Positions 1 to 6,245 of a stretch of 8,015 nt of DNA are shown here, piece after piece; position 1 is the stretch's first letter; every line of letters begins with the position of its first letter. Below the pieces are notes generated by a model, which saw nothing but the letters and a program-made list of their open reading frames with translations, made no database searches and was not told the DNA's origin. Source of the DNA: an uncultured Candidatus Peregrinibacteria bacterium (GTDB lineage Bacteria; Patescibacteriota; JACMRA01); assembly GCA_937127165.1 (NCBI GenBank), contig CAKZLR010000065.1:1-8015 (forward strand), given 5' to 3'. The position numbers and the translations under genes were made by a program.

Positions 1-308
1 ATCTAACACAAATCAAATTGTCAATACTTACTTATTTTTCTTGCATTTTTGTATACAAATGGGGATGTTCGTTAGACTCTTAGATTAAGTTTGACTACTT
101 TAAGATATAGATACAAAAATTATTTTAACTGTTTGGGTGAATCTAAAAAATTTATAAATTTACAATTTTCTGGTAACGGGCAATACTTGCTAGGTATTCA
201 GCTCTTGTGGTGAGATTAAGAATTCGGATTTAAAATTTAAATTTAGTAACAAAAACAATATAAATAGTAAAAGTTTTTTATAATTTTATATTAGAGTTAA
301 TACTTTTT
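1..308. other. Non-coding flank downstream of the glycosyltransferase gene
   Basis: I see no gene with a normal start here. The stretch is very AT-rich apart from a small G+C-richer patch at about 170-215. On the minus strand, 229-152 is an open 25-codon frame without ATG, GTG or TTG. Its translation, containing TTRAEYLASIARYQK, looks protein-like, so it may be the tail of a decayed gene, although chance is possible. The patch can form a short stem, AATAC/GTATT. No clear terminator follows the minus-strand gene that ends at 309. Confidence 0.5.
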
Positions 309-1433
309 TTAAAGTTCTCCTGTTAATTGCATTCTGGTAATTTCTACAATAATTTCAAAGTAAACAGCTCTTAAACCTTTAAAAATACAATTACCAACAT
401 TAATACTTGTCTTATTTTCAACTTCTACCTTTCCCATTTTAGAGGATCTATTTGGATTGTCTCCTTGCTCGTTTTTAATAATAAAAAAAATTTGGTCGTC
501 GTAAACGATATTTTCACCCAATTTGTGAATAATTTCAAACAAAACTCTACTGAAACTGTCTTCAATTGTTGGTATTTTAGGTAAAGTTGAGCTGGTATAA
601 ATATCTGCTCTAATCAATGAGGCAATACTACTTATTCCAGTATTAAGAATTTGCCAAGGATAGAAAATTGTTGGATCATCTGGTCTTAAGTTAGATGGAT
701 ATAACACATCTCCATCATCCCTTCTTATTATACTTTTACCTACTACTTCAGCAGGATAATTCGTTCTACGTAGTAATCTTCTAAAATCATCAAGCGAATG
801 AATATAAGCTAACCGATCATCACTATCAACTCTTCCTACAAAAACAGTATCATCTATAGCCTTTTGTTGTAAAAGCAAAGCAATAAAATTTATAACGAAA
901 TTTCTAGCAAAAACAGGCCAACCAGATTTTTCGTTTGAGTCCAAAACCACTATAAATTCCTCTTGTTTTATTTGATCCAAAAATTGTCTGGTTTTGTCTG
1001 TTGAAGCATTGTTTACTATTACCCAAGCTATAGGAAAATCTCTTTTTTGCTGGCAAATATTTTGATAAATTTCCTTTATACCTTCTAAATTGTTTCTAAC
1101 TATAGTGGTGATTATGATATCAGGTCTTATTCTGCCTATTTTTTCAACAGCTTGTAGCCTTTGAATACCTAAATATTCCAGAATTTCTTTTTCATACTTC
1201 TCCAAAATTCTAAAATTTGATATTATAGTTTCAATTTCCACTTGAAATTCAGGGTGTCTTTTTTGTAACCAAATTAACTTTAAAATGATCAATTTTATTG
1301 AAAATAAATTTGGTGTATTTAAAATTTCTTGCAAATCTTTTTGAAGTTTTTGTGTTGGTTCACTTATTATTTCTACTATGAATTTTAGCAAAAAATATTT
1401 AAGTGATTCGGAACTAACTATCTTTTTATTCAT
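309..1433 (-). CDS. GT-A fold (family 2-like) glycosyltransferase
   Basis: Probable cytoplasmic inverting sugar transferase using a nucleotide-sugar donor; donor and acceptor are unknown. Numbering from the ATG at 1433: an alpha-helical N-terminal region of about 100 residues precedes a GT-A core. The core opens with a beta strand (DIIITTIVRN, about 105-114), followed by the nucleotide-binding turn VNNASTDKT (about 140-148), a region around FARN (about 176-179) resembling the family's N-R-G/arN segment, and a clear DxD metal site, DSDD (about 203-206). IEDSF (about 290-294) supplies an ED pair where family 2 enzymes carry their catalytic base. There is no signal peptide or membrane segment. 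A TTG immediately precedes the ATG and could also start the protein. No Shine-Dalgarno sequence is visible. The frame stays open 44 codons upstream of the TTG, to 1568, but without a usual start codon, so the real N-terminus is uncertain. The gene follows the kinase-glycosyltransferase gene on the same strand and is probably co-transcribed with it. Confidence 0.8.
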   Translation of the reverse strand: MNKKIVSSESLKYFLLKFIVEIISEPTQKLQKDLQEILNTPNLFSIKLIILKLIWLQKRHPEFQVEIETIISNFRILEKYEKEILEYLGIQRLQAVEKIGRIRPDIIITTIVRNNLEGIKEIYQNICQQKRDFPIAWVIVNNASTDKTRQFLDQIKQEEFIVVLDSNEKSGWPVFARNFVINFIALLLQQKAIDDTVFVGRVDSDDRLAYIHSLDDFRRLLRRTNYPAEVVGKSIIRRDDGDVLYPSNLRPDDPTIFYPWQILNTGISSIASLIRADIYTSSTLPKIPTIEDSFSRVLFEIIHKLGENIVYDDQIFFIIKNEQGDNPNRSSKMGKVEVENKTSINVGNCIFKGLRAVYFEIIVEITRMQLTGEL

Positions 1434-1444
1434 CAATGTTTCAG

Positions 1445-1556
1445 GCTTTGCTTGGTGTTCACCAGCTAAAGCTTGTTTGTACCAACGTACACCCTCTTGT
1501 ACAAGAGGGTTAGTATTTGGACTAGCTTTTAGTAACCTACCAACTTCAAACGTAGC
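1445..1556. repeat. Quasi-palindromic element centred on a perfect 20-bp palindrome
   Basis: Positions 1491-1510 read ACCCTCTTGTACAAGAGGGT, which equals its own reverse complement. The symmetry continues imperfectly outward. Positions 1445-1459 match the reverse complement of 1542-1556 at 10 of 15 bases, at exactly mirrored distances from the centre. CTAAAGCTTGT (1466-1476) mirrors CTAAAAGCTAGT (reverse complement of 1521-1532) with a 3-nt offset. The element fills the gap between the two minus-strand genes, and its RNA would fold into a long imperfect hairpin with an open tip. No T-run follows, so it does not look like a terminator. It could be a palindromic repeat element, a processing or mRNA-stability structure, or coding sequence with unusual symmetry, because both a minus and a plus frame are open across it. 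Confidence 0.6.
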
Positions 1557-1558
1557 GT

Positions 1559-3820
1559 TTAATTTTGCTTAGCAACTTGGAATCTAACAGTCCCATCGGG
1601 GAGTTGGACAATTAGTACTGTTGTATTTTCTAGAAGATATACTTCATACTTTGCATTTTCATTTAATTCTTGTTGTTTGTCCGGGTTTTTTTGGTGATCT
1701 TCAAGACCTTCTTCTTTGATTGTATAAACCCTAGTGTTTGGATTTGGATCAACAATTACAAAAATTTTCCCATTGTTTGTAATAAAAATTTCAAGATACT
1801 TTATTTGTTCTTTTCCGTAACCACCTATTGGAAAATTTGTTGTAAATGCATGCCTAGAAATAGTAGTTGGTAGTAGGTGAATTCCTGGCCTTAAAAAGTT
1901 ATAAATTGGTCTTGAACCATATTCATCTGTCCATAAACCTCCAATATTTCTTAAATAATTTGTTACTTCCAAAATATTTATCATCCAATCTTTTGTAACC
2001 TCAATTGTTTCTCCAGATCTCTGGTTTATTAAAGCTATTTTTAATTGATATTGAGCAACTTTGTCTACAGTCGAAGAGCAGCAGGTAATAGCTTCCAAAC
2101 CTTGAACAAATTTGGTTTTAGCAATGATTTTGTAAAATCTAACAAGTGTTTCTGGATGTATAAATACTTCGTGATCCAAAAAAAGAGTATTTTGTAGTTC
2201 TGTATACTTAACCCCCTCGGCTCTACAGGCATCTACATCAAAATTATATTTAGGGTGTTTTTTTGTTTTCACGACTCGAAGTCTAAAAATACCTTTGTTA
2301 ATATTTTCTGAGAGCAGATTTGCAAATTTTTGTTTTTGTGTAGTAACAGGTGTATCTGACTCTTGATCAACAATAATTATATTTAATTTTACTTTATTTT
2401 GATCTTCTTCATGCAGATATGATAAAAGCTGATTAAAAGATCTGGCTAGATTTGTAAGAGTTTGTTCTAAATTTTCAACAGATCCATTTCTATAAGGAAT
2501 AACTATATCTAACCCACCTGTTACCTCTTTTTTAAGAAGATTGTATTGTTCTGGAAATTTACTTTTGTATTTATCTGGATTTGCGCATGCTAACTCATTT
2601 CTTTCAAATTCTAGCCAATCAAAACCATAGTTGTTTGTATGGTATTGGTTAAAATATTCTAAAGCTGAAAATTTTGCCGTAAATGCTAGTCTTTCTGGTT
2701 CCAGTCTTTTTTTGATAGTTTCAAAATTTATTTCTCCACTTGCTACTTTTTCTAAAAAAGCTATAAACACTCTTCCAATTCTTCCAATAACTTTGGAATT
2801 TTCAGGATCGGAAAAAAGTCTTTGAGAAGATACTTGTATTTCTCTAGCTATACATTCAGAAGAGACATTTCCAGAATTTAATATTTTTGGGTAAAACCCT
2901 TCCTCATTCATCATTTCTTCTAATAAAACTAGTAAGGCATTATGCATTCTTTGATCTTCTTCTCTATATAAAGTGACACTATTTATTTTTTCAAGAACTA
3001 AATTAATATTAGCAATATCTTGTCGTCTGAGAGGGTGACCCAGAATTCTTTCAGCTTGTCTTTGCATTATTCTGTTCTGATTTATTCTAATATCACCAGG
3101 AGAAATAAATCCAAAAAAAGCAGGTAGTGGTACTGCTCCACCATTCAACAAGTTTAACATCCATTTTGCAATTTCTTGTGGAAAGGCTTCTTCATTTCTG
3201 GCTTGTCTAGCAAAAGCGTGTGCAATTAAAGTTACCACACCTCTAGTTGAATAGACTGTGATTAGTTTTTGTTGCTCGTCTTCTGACAGATTTACAAATT
3301 TAATACCTTCTAATCTAGCCAAAAGTTGGTCGTATATTTTTAACCACTTAATCAATTCCAACTTAAAAGCACCTTCGTCTCCAGCTCTAGCTTTTTCCTC
3401 TCTAGTTTGAGACTTTTCCTTTTTTGCAAAACAAACTGCCGAAATTTCTGGATCCTCATTATGATCGTCAGTAGCTACTAAACCCATATTTACTAAAATC
3501 GAGTAAATAGAAGTTTTACCAGAACCACACAAACCATCCAACTCAACAACTAAAGGATGAGAATATTTGTCACCAATAAGTTGTGCAAATTCTTTCCTTC
3601 TGTTTTCTATTTCTTTAATAATTTGAGGAATTTCTAGCTGAGCTACTCGTATATATTCTGCTTTGTTTCCTACCCTGTTTCCTCTTTTCTCTTTTTTCCA
3701 TCTTTCTCTTTCAATTTGGAGTTCATTATTTTCAGTTATTAAAGTTGGCATAAAATAACTTCCGTAATCCCTACAATTAGAGTTAATGTCAGATAAATCA
3801 CAATTTTCAAATAATGTCAT
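1559..3820 (-). CDS. Fusion protein: P-loop kinase-like domain plus GT-A glycosyltransferase
   Basis: A 753-residue protein with two recognisable halves. After a charged N-terminus of about 85 residues, VVELDGLCGSGKTS (91-104) is a Walker A loop preceded by D95, the pattern of thymidylate kinase, uridine kinase and deoxynucleoside kinase-like enzymes. Residues about 232-285, containing ISPGDIRINQNRIMQRQAER, resemble their 'PE..l.R...R' lid region, so the half up to about 365 is probably a nucleotide or small-metabolite kinase. From about 435 a GT-A domain begins: LDIVIPYRN (437-445), IIIVDQESD (481-489), then a region around FDVDACRAEGVKY (527-539) and FLDHEVFIHPE (547-557). Here D549-H-E551 replaces the usual DxD metal site. 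The C-terminal 100 residues are beta-rich and not recognised. There is no signal peptide or membrane segment. The ATG at 3820 has no good Shine-Dalgarno sequence, but no better start is visible. The domain reading is firm for the Walker A and the GT core; substrates are unknown. The neighbouring glycosyltransferase gene suggests a shared glycan pathway. Confidence 0.75.
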   Translation of the reverse strand: MTLFENCDLSDINSNCRDYGSYFMPTLITENNELQIERERWKKEKRGNRVGNKAEYIRVAQLEIPQIIKEIENRRKEFAQLIGDKYSHPLVVELDGLCGSGKTSIYSILVNMGLVATDDHNEDPEISAVCFAKKEKSQTREEKARAGDEGAFKLELIKWLKIYDQLLARLEGIKFVNLSEDEQQKLITVYSTRGVVTLIAHAFARQARNEEAFPQEIAKWMLNLLNGGAVPLPAFFGFISPGDIRINQNRIMQRQAERILGHPLRRQDIANINLVLEKINSVTLYREEDQRMHNALLVLLEEMMNEEGFYPKILNSGNVSSECIAREIQVSSQRLFSDPENSKVIGRIGRVFIAFLEKVASGEINFETIKKRLEPERLAFTAKFSALEYFNQYHTNNYGFDWLEFERNELACANPDKYKSKFPEQYNLLKKEVTGGLDIVIPYRNGSVENLEQTLTNLARSFNQLLSYLHEEDQNKVKLNIIIVDQESDTPVTTQKQKFANLLSENINKGIFRLRVVKTKKHPKYNFDVDACRAEGVKYTELQNTLFLDHEVFIHPETLVRFYKIIAKTKFVQGLEAITCCSSTVDKVAQYQLKIALINQRSGETIEVTKDWMINILEVTNYLRNIGGLWTDEYGSRPIYNFLRPGIHLLPTTISRHAFTTNFPIGGYGKEQIKYLEIFITNNGKIFVIVDPNPNTRVYTIKEEGLEDHQKNPDKQQELNENAKYEVYLLENTTVLIVQLPDGTVRFQVAKQN

Positions 3821-4042
3821 TTTAGAAGGTTAACAATTAAGTTTAAGTCTGTTTTTCTTTGATTTCGTTGTGAAAAAACTGTTTTCTTTCTTTAAAATTC
3901 AAAATCTAAAATAAAAAGAAGGGTGTGGGTTGTGTAATCTTCTAAAATTGGTTTTGATTTCATGTTTATCAAGTAAAATTTTAGTTTAGATTGAAAATAT
4001 GGGCATATTTTTTTATTTATTTTGTAGTTTTGTCTCTTATTT

Positions 4043-4082
4043 AAAAAGTAAAAAATGGGACCAACTCCTTACCCAAGAGTCC
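4043..4082 (-). terminator. Probable intrinsic terminator of the minus-strand island
   Basis: Reading the minus strand, GGAC-TCTT pairs with AGGA and GTCC across a GGGTA loop, leaving a 4-nt bulge (GTTG) on the 3' side. After CCA this is followed by six T (4055-4050), then AC and five more T. It lies in the divergent spacer, after the island at 4057-4174, and no known gene reads into it from the right on this strand. This implies that a short transcript of its own ends here. Confidence 0.4.
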
Positions 4083-4174
4083 AACTAAACCTTCTAACCG
4101 GTAGTTTAACCAACTTTGGCGGCTTGCGGACTAAAAACAACCAACATGCAAGCTTTTAGACAAGAGGGTTTTTT
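4057..4174 (-). ncRNA. Structured G+C-richer island, possible small RNA or repeat element
   Basis: This island is close to half G+C, while its flanks are below a third. Read on the minus strand it ends in a hairpin and T-run (4043-4082). Read on the plus strand, AAACCTTCT (4087-4095) pairs with AGAGGGTTT (4163-4171), enclosing GCTTGC/GCAAGC (4122-4127 with 4148-4153) and running into six T at 4169-4174. CCAAC occurs four times, at 4061, 4081, 4110 and 4141. Minus-strand words ACCCTCTTGT and CTAAAAGCT also occur in the palindromic element at 1445-1556. It matches no RNA family I know: I see no tmRNA, SRP RNA, RNase P RNA or T-box signature. A minus-strand frame here gives protein-like sequence (RQSWLNYRLEGLVGLLGK) but has no start. 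The strand is a guess, favoured by the better terminator. Confidence 0.35.
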
Positions 4175-4337
4175 ACAATTCAAACCTAAGCTTTGAGTAA
4201 AAAGCTGCTAGCTGAAAACAAAGTATGAAACTTAGTCAACTTATACAATTAAATTACTTATAATGTTATTTAAGTGATCTGTCTTAACAACCGTTATATT
4301 CTTTAATAGTAAAGGGGAAGAAAGAAATCAATTTAAA

Positions 4338-4362
4338 TGTTAAATAGTTTGTACTATTAACA
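4338..4362 (+). repeat. Imperfect hairpin in trpB leader
   Basis: TGTTAAATAGT (4338-4348) pairs with ACTATTAACA (4353-4362) around a TTGT loop, giving ten base pairs and one bulged A. No T-run follows, so it is not an intrinsic terminator. It sits about 175 bp before trpB and could be an operator dyad or leader structure, or an AT-rich coincidence. Confidence 0.35.
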
Positions 4363-4537
4363 CACTAAAAAGATATAAAAACAAAATTAAAACAATGATT
4401 TTTAGTTAAACCAACTGCTCAAAAAATATTTTTCGTAAAAAAAGTAAATCTAATTTAGTAGAAACAGTATTTTGAATACAAAAGTTTGACAAAACATTCT
4501 TTGTAGCTTCTTTCTTGCTAGAAATCAATTAAAATTT

Positions 4538-5797
4538 ATGTTCACTGCTGATCAATTTGTTTGTCGGAACGGATTTTATGGACCAAACCAAGATTTTGGT
4601 GGTCGATATGTTCCCGAAGTATTATTTCGGGGATTGGAAGAGCTTGAAGAGGCTTTCGAAAAATATAAAAATGATCCAGATTTTTTGGCAGAGTTAGCTT
4701 ATTATAGGCGAAATCTAATTGGCAGACCATCGCCATTGATTTTTGCTAAAAATTTAACCAAAAAATTAGGAGGGGCTAAGATTTATTTGAAAAACGAAGG
4801 TAATAATTTTACCGGTAGCCATAAAATTAATCACTGTGTATATCATGCAATGCTTGCCAAAAGACTAGGCAAAACTAAGATAATTGCTGAAACTGGAGCT
4901 GGTCAGCACGGTCTAGCTGTGGCCACTGTGTGTGTTATTTTTGGACTACAAGCTAAGATTTTTATGGGGCAAAAAAACCTAGAGAAACAATATCCAAATG
5001 TTTTTTGGATGAAACAATTAGGTGCGGAAGTAATACCTGTGACTAATGGTAGTCAAAAATTGACAGATGCTGCTGATGCGGCTCTAGGTGAATGGATCAA
5101 CGATCCTGAGGCTTATTTTATGCTGGGGTCTGTAGTTGGTCCTCATCCTTTTCCTGAAATTGTTCGAGAGGCTCAAAAAATTGTTGGTCAAGAGATTAAA
5201 GTACAATTAAGAGAGTTAGAACAAAAACCGGATATTCTACCAAACAAAATTATAGCTTGTATTGGTGGTGGTAGCAATGCTATTGGAGCTTTTAACGAAT
5301 TTTTGACTGACGAAACAGTAGAGTTAATTGGAGTAGAAGCTGGCGGAGTGGGAGAAAATCCCGGACAACATGCTAGTAGGATTGCTTCCAAACAAGCTAA
5401 AACAGCAATTTTCGAAGGTTTTAAAAGCTTATTTTTACTTAAAGATAACGGTCAATTAGAGGATGTGGATGGTATTGCTGCAGGTTTGGATTACAACGGA
5501 ATAGGACCTATTCATGCCTATTTACATTCGATCGGGAGATTGCAAGTTACCAAAGTCTTTGACTCAGAGGTGGTTGAAGCTTTTAGAATATTAGCACAAA
5601 CTGAAGGAATTTTGACGGCTTTAGAGTCGGCTCATGCCGTGGCTGAAACTATCAAACAAGCTCCACAAATGAGTTCAGAGAAAATTATAGTAGTTAATTT
5701 GTCGGGTAGAGCGGATAACTATATTTTTAACATCGCCAAAGGTATAGCTGACAAAGATTTTGAAATGTTTTGCAACAACTGGAAAATAAACACCTAA
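4538..5797 (+). CDS. trpB: Tryptophan synthase beta chain
   Basis: PLP-dependent enzyme that condenses L-serine with indole to give L-tryptophan in the cytoplasm. The 419-residue protein aligns throughout with TrpB1. It has N-terminal GFYGPNQDFGGRYVPE, the PLP-binding lysine K96 in TGSHK, catalytic E118 in AETGAGQHG (same 22-residue spacing as K87 and E109 of the Salmonella enzyme), the phosphate loop GGGSN (243-247), the closing aspartate D318 in AAGLDYNGIGP, E363 in ALESAH, and S389 in LSGRAD. Oddities: the usual REDL segment before the lysine reads NEGN; the C-terminal GRGDKD reads GRADNY; and T176 sits where Salmonella beta-K167 makes its salt bridge to the alpha subunit. The ATG lacks a Shine-Dalgarno sequence, but the N-terminal match fixes the start closely. 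No trpA or other trp gene is in the window, so indole may come from elsewhere or from a distant trpA. Confidence 0.95.
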   Translation: MFTADQFVCRNGFYGPNQDFGGRYVPEVLFRGLEELEEAFEKYKNDPDFLAELAYYRRNLIGRPSPLIFAKNLTKKLGGAKIYLKNEGNNFTGSHKINHCVYHAMLAKRLGKTKIIAETGAGQHGLAVATVCVIFGLQAKIFMGQKNLEKQYPNVFWMKQLGAEVIPVTNGSQKLTDAADAALGEWINDPEAYFMLGSVVGPHPFPEIVREAQKIVGQEIKVQLRELEQKPDILPNKIIACIGGGSNAIGAFNEFLTDETVELIGVEAGGVGENPGQHASRIASKQAKTAIFEGFKSLFLLKDNGQLEDVDGIAAGLDYNGIGPIHAYLHSIGRLQVTKVFDSEVVEAFRILAQTEGILTALESAHAVAETIKQAPQMSSEKIIVVNLSGRADNYIFNIAKGIADKDFEMFCNNWKINT

Positions 5798-6245
5798 AAT
5801 CAAGGTTAAAAGATATAATTTGTATGGTATATTACTCACCAAAGAGACTACTTTCTCTAAAACAACAGTTTTAAACTCTCAACATGCTTATCGGGACGAT
5901 TTATTCTATGACCTATTCTGTCAATTTAGAGAGCGCTTTGTCGAATTTTGTCTTTTAATTTTCTACAAAAGGGAATGAAATACCTAATAGACTTTAATCT
6001 AACACTCATTTAGCAAAAAGAAATCTGGAGTTTGTTTTGATGAAACCAAAAACAAAAGTTCTGTTGGAGAGTATATTTTAAAAATATTTTGAGTCTTTCT
6101 TTTATCAAGAATTATAAAATCATAAAATAAATTTCCACACCAAAGACTTGTTTATCAGACTTTTTAAACTGCTTTATACTAAAAGGTATTAAAGTTTTTT
6201 ATTTGACAGTGTTGGAGAAGCTCAATAGTCTGTTTAACTAAAACT
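5798..6245. other. Spacer between trpB and the MFS gene
   Basis: No firmly supported gene in 448 bp. On the plus strand, 5820-5978 is open for 52 codons from a TTG, and the frame is open further upstream into the end of trpB. The translation looks moderately protein-like (HAYRDDLFYDLFCQFRERF) but has no ribosome-binding site or recognisable family. At 6040-6081 an ATG preceded by GGAG at 9-nt spacing encodes a 13-residue peptide. AGAGA/TCTCT at about 5841-5856 forms a small stem without a T-run, so no terminator for trpB is apparent. A promoter-like pair lies at 6203-6231. Confidence 0.5.
6203..6231 (+). promoter_or_regulatory. Candidate sigma70-type promoter for the MFS gene
   Basis: A perfect -35 box TTGACA (6203-6208) is followed after 17 bp by TAGTCT (6226-6231), a weak -10 with three of six consensus bases. 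Transcription would begin near 6238, only about eight bases before the ATG at 6246, implying an almost leaderless mRNA. That would fit the absence of a Shine-Dalgarno sequence. The weak -10 keeps this tentative. Confidence 0.35.

Larger units (their letters stand above)
3821..4537. other. Long divergent spacer between kinase-GT gene and trpB
   Basis: A 717-bp stretch with no supported gene. It contains the G+C-richer structured island at 4057-4174 and an imperfect hairpin at 4338-4362, annotated separately. Promoter-like pieces on the plus strand are a perfect TATAAT at 4259-4264 without a good -35 box, and a TTGACA at 4486-4491 without a good -10 box. The trpB transcript could therefore carry a leader of up to about 270 nt. 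The minus-strand promoter for the kinase-GT gene must also lie here, but I could not pick one out. Tiny frames, such as 3963-3892 on the minus strand (23 codons), are not distinguishable from chance. Confidence 0.6.

Noticed and set aside
1378..1572. Plus-strand 64-codon frame across the gap between the two minus-strand genes
   Set aside because: It overlaps the start of a real minus-strand gene and owes its openness to the palindromic element, which is open on both strands. It has no ribosome-binding site.
1559..1573. Programmed -1 frameshift with canonical slippery heptamer
   Set aside because: No X-XXY-YYZ heptamer is present in the kinase-GT frame before its stop; kept only as an open question in the findings.
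3892..3963. 23-codon minus-strand peptide upstream of the kinase-GT gene
   Set aside because: It is short, AT-rich, lacks a ribosome-binding site and has no recognisable leader or peptide motif.
4057..4174. T-box riboswitch controlling trpB
   Set aside because: The conserved T-box antiterminator sequence (AGGGTGG.ACCGCG) is absent, and I could not find a Trp specifier loop in a stem I context.
4163..4195. tRNA-like T-loop (TTCAAACC) at the island's right end
   Set aside because: Its flanks do not form a T-arm, and no acceptor, D or anticodon arms can be built around it.
4312..4360. trp leader peptide: ATG at 4337 encodes MLNSLYY after an AAGGGGAA stretch
   Set aside because: It contains no tryptophan codons and the Shine-Dalgarno-like stretch is too far upstream.
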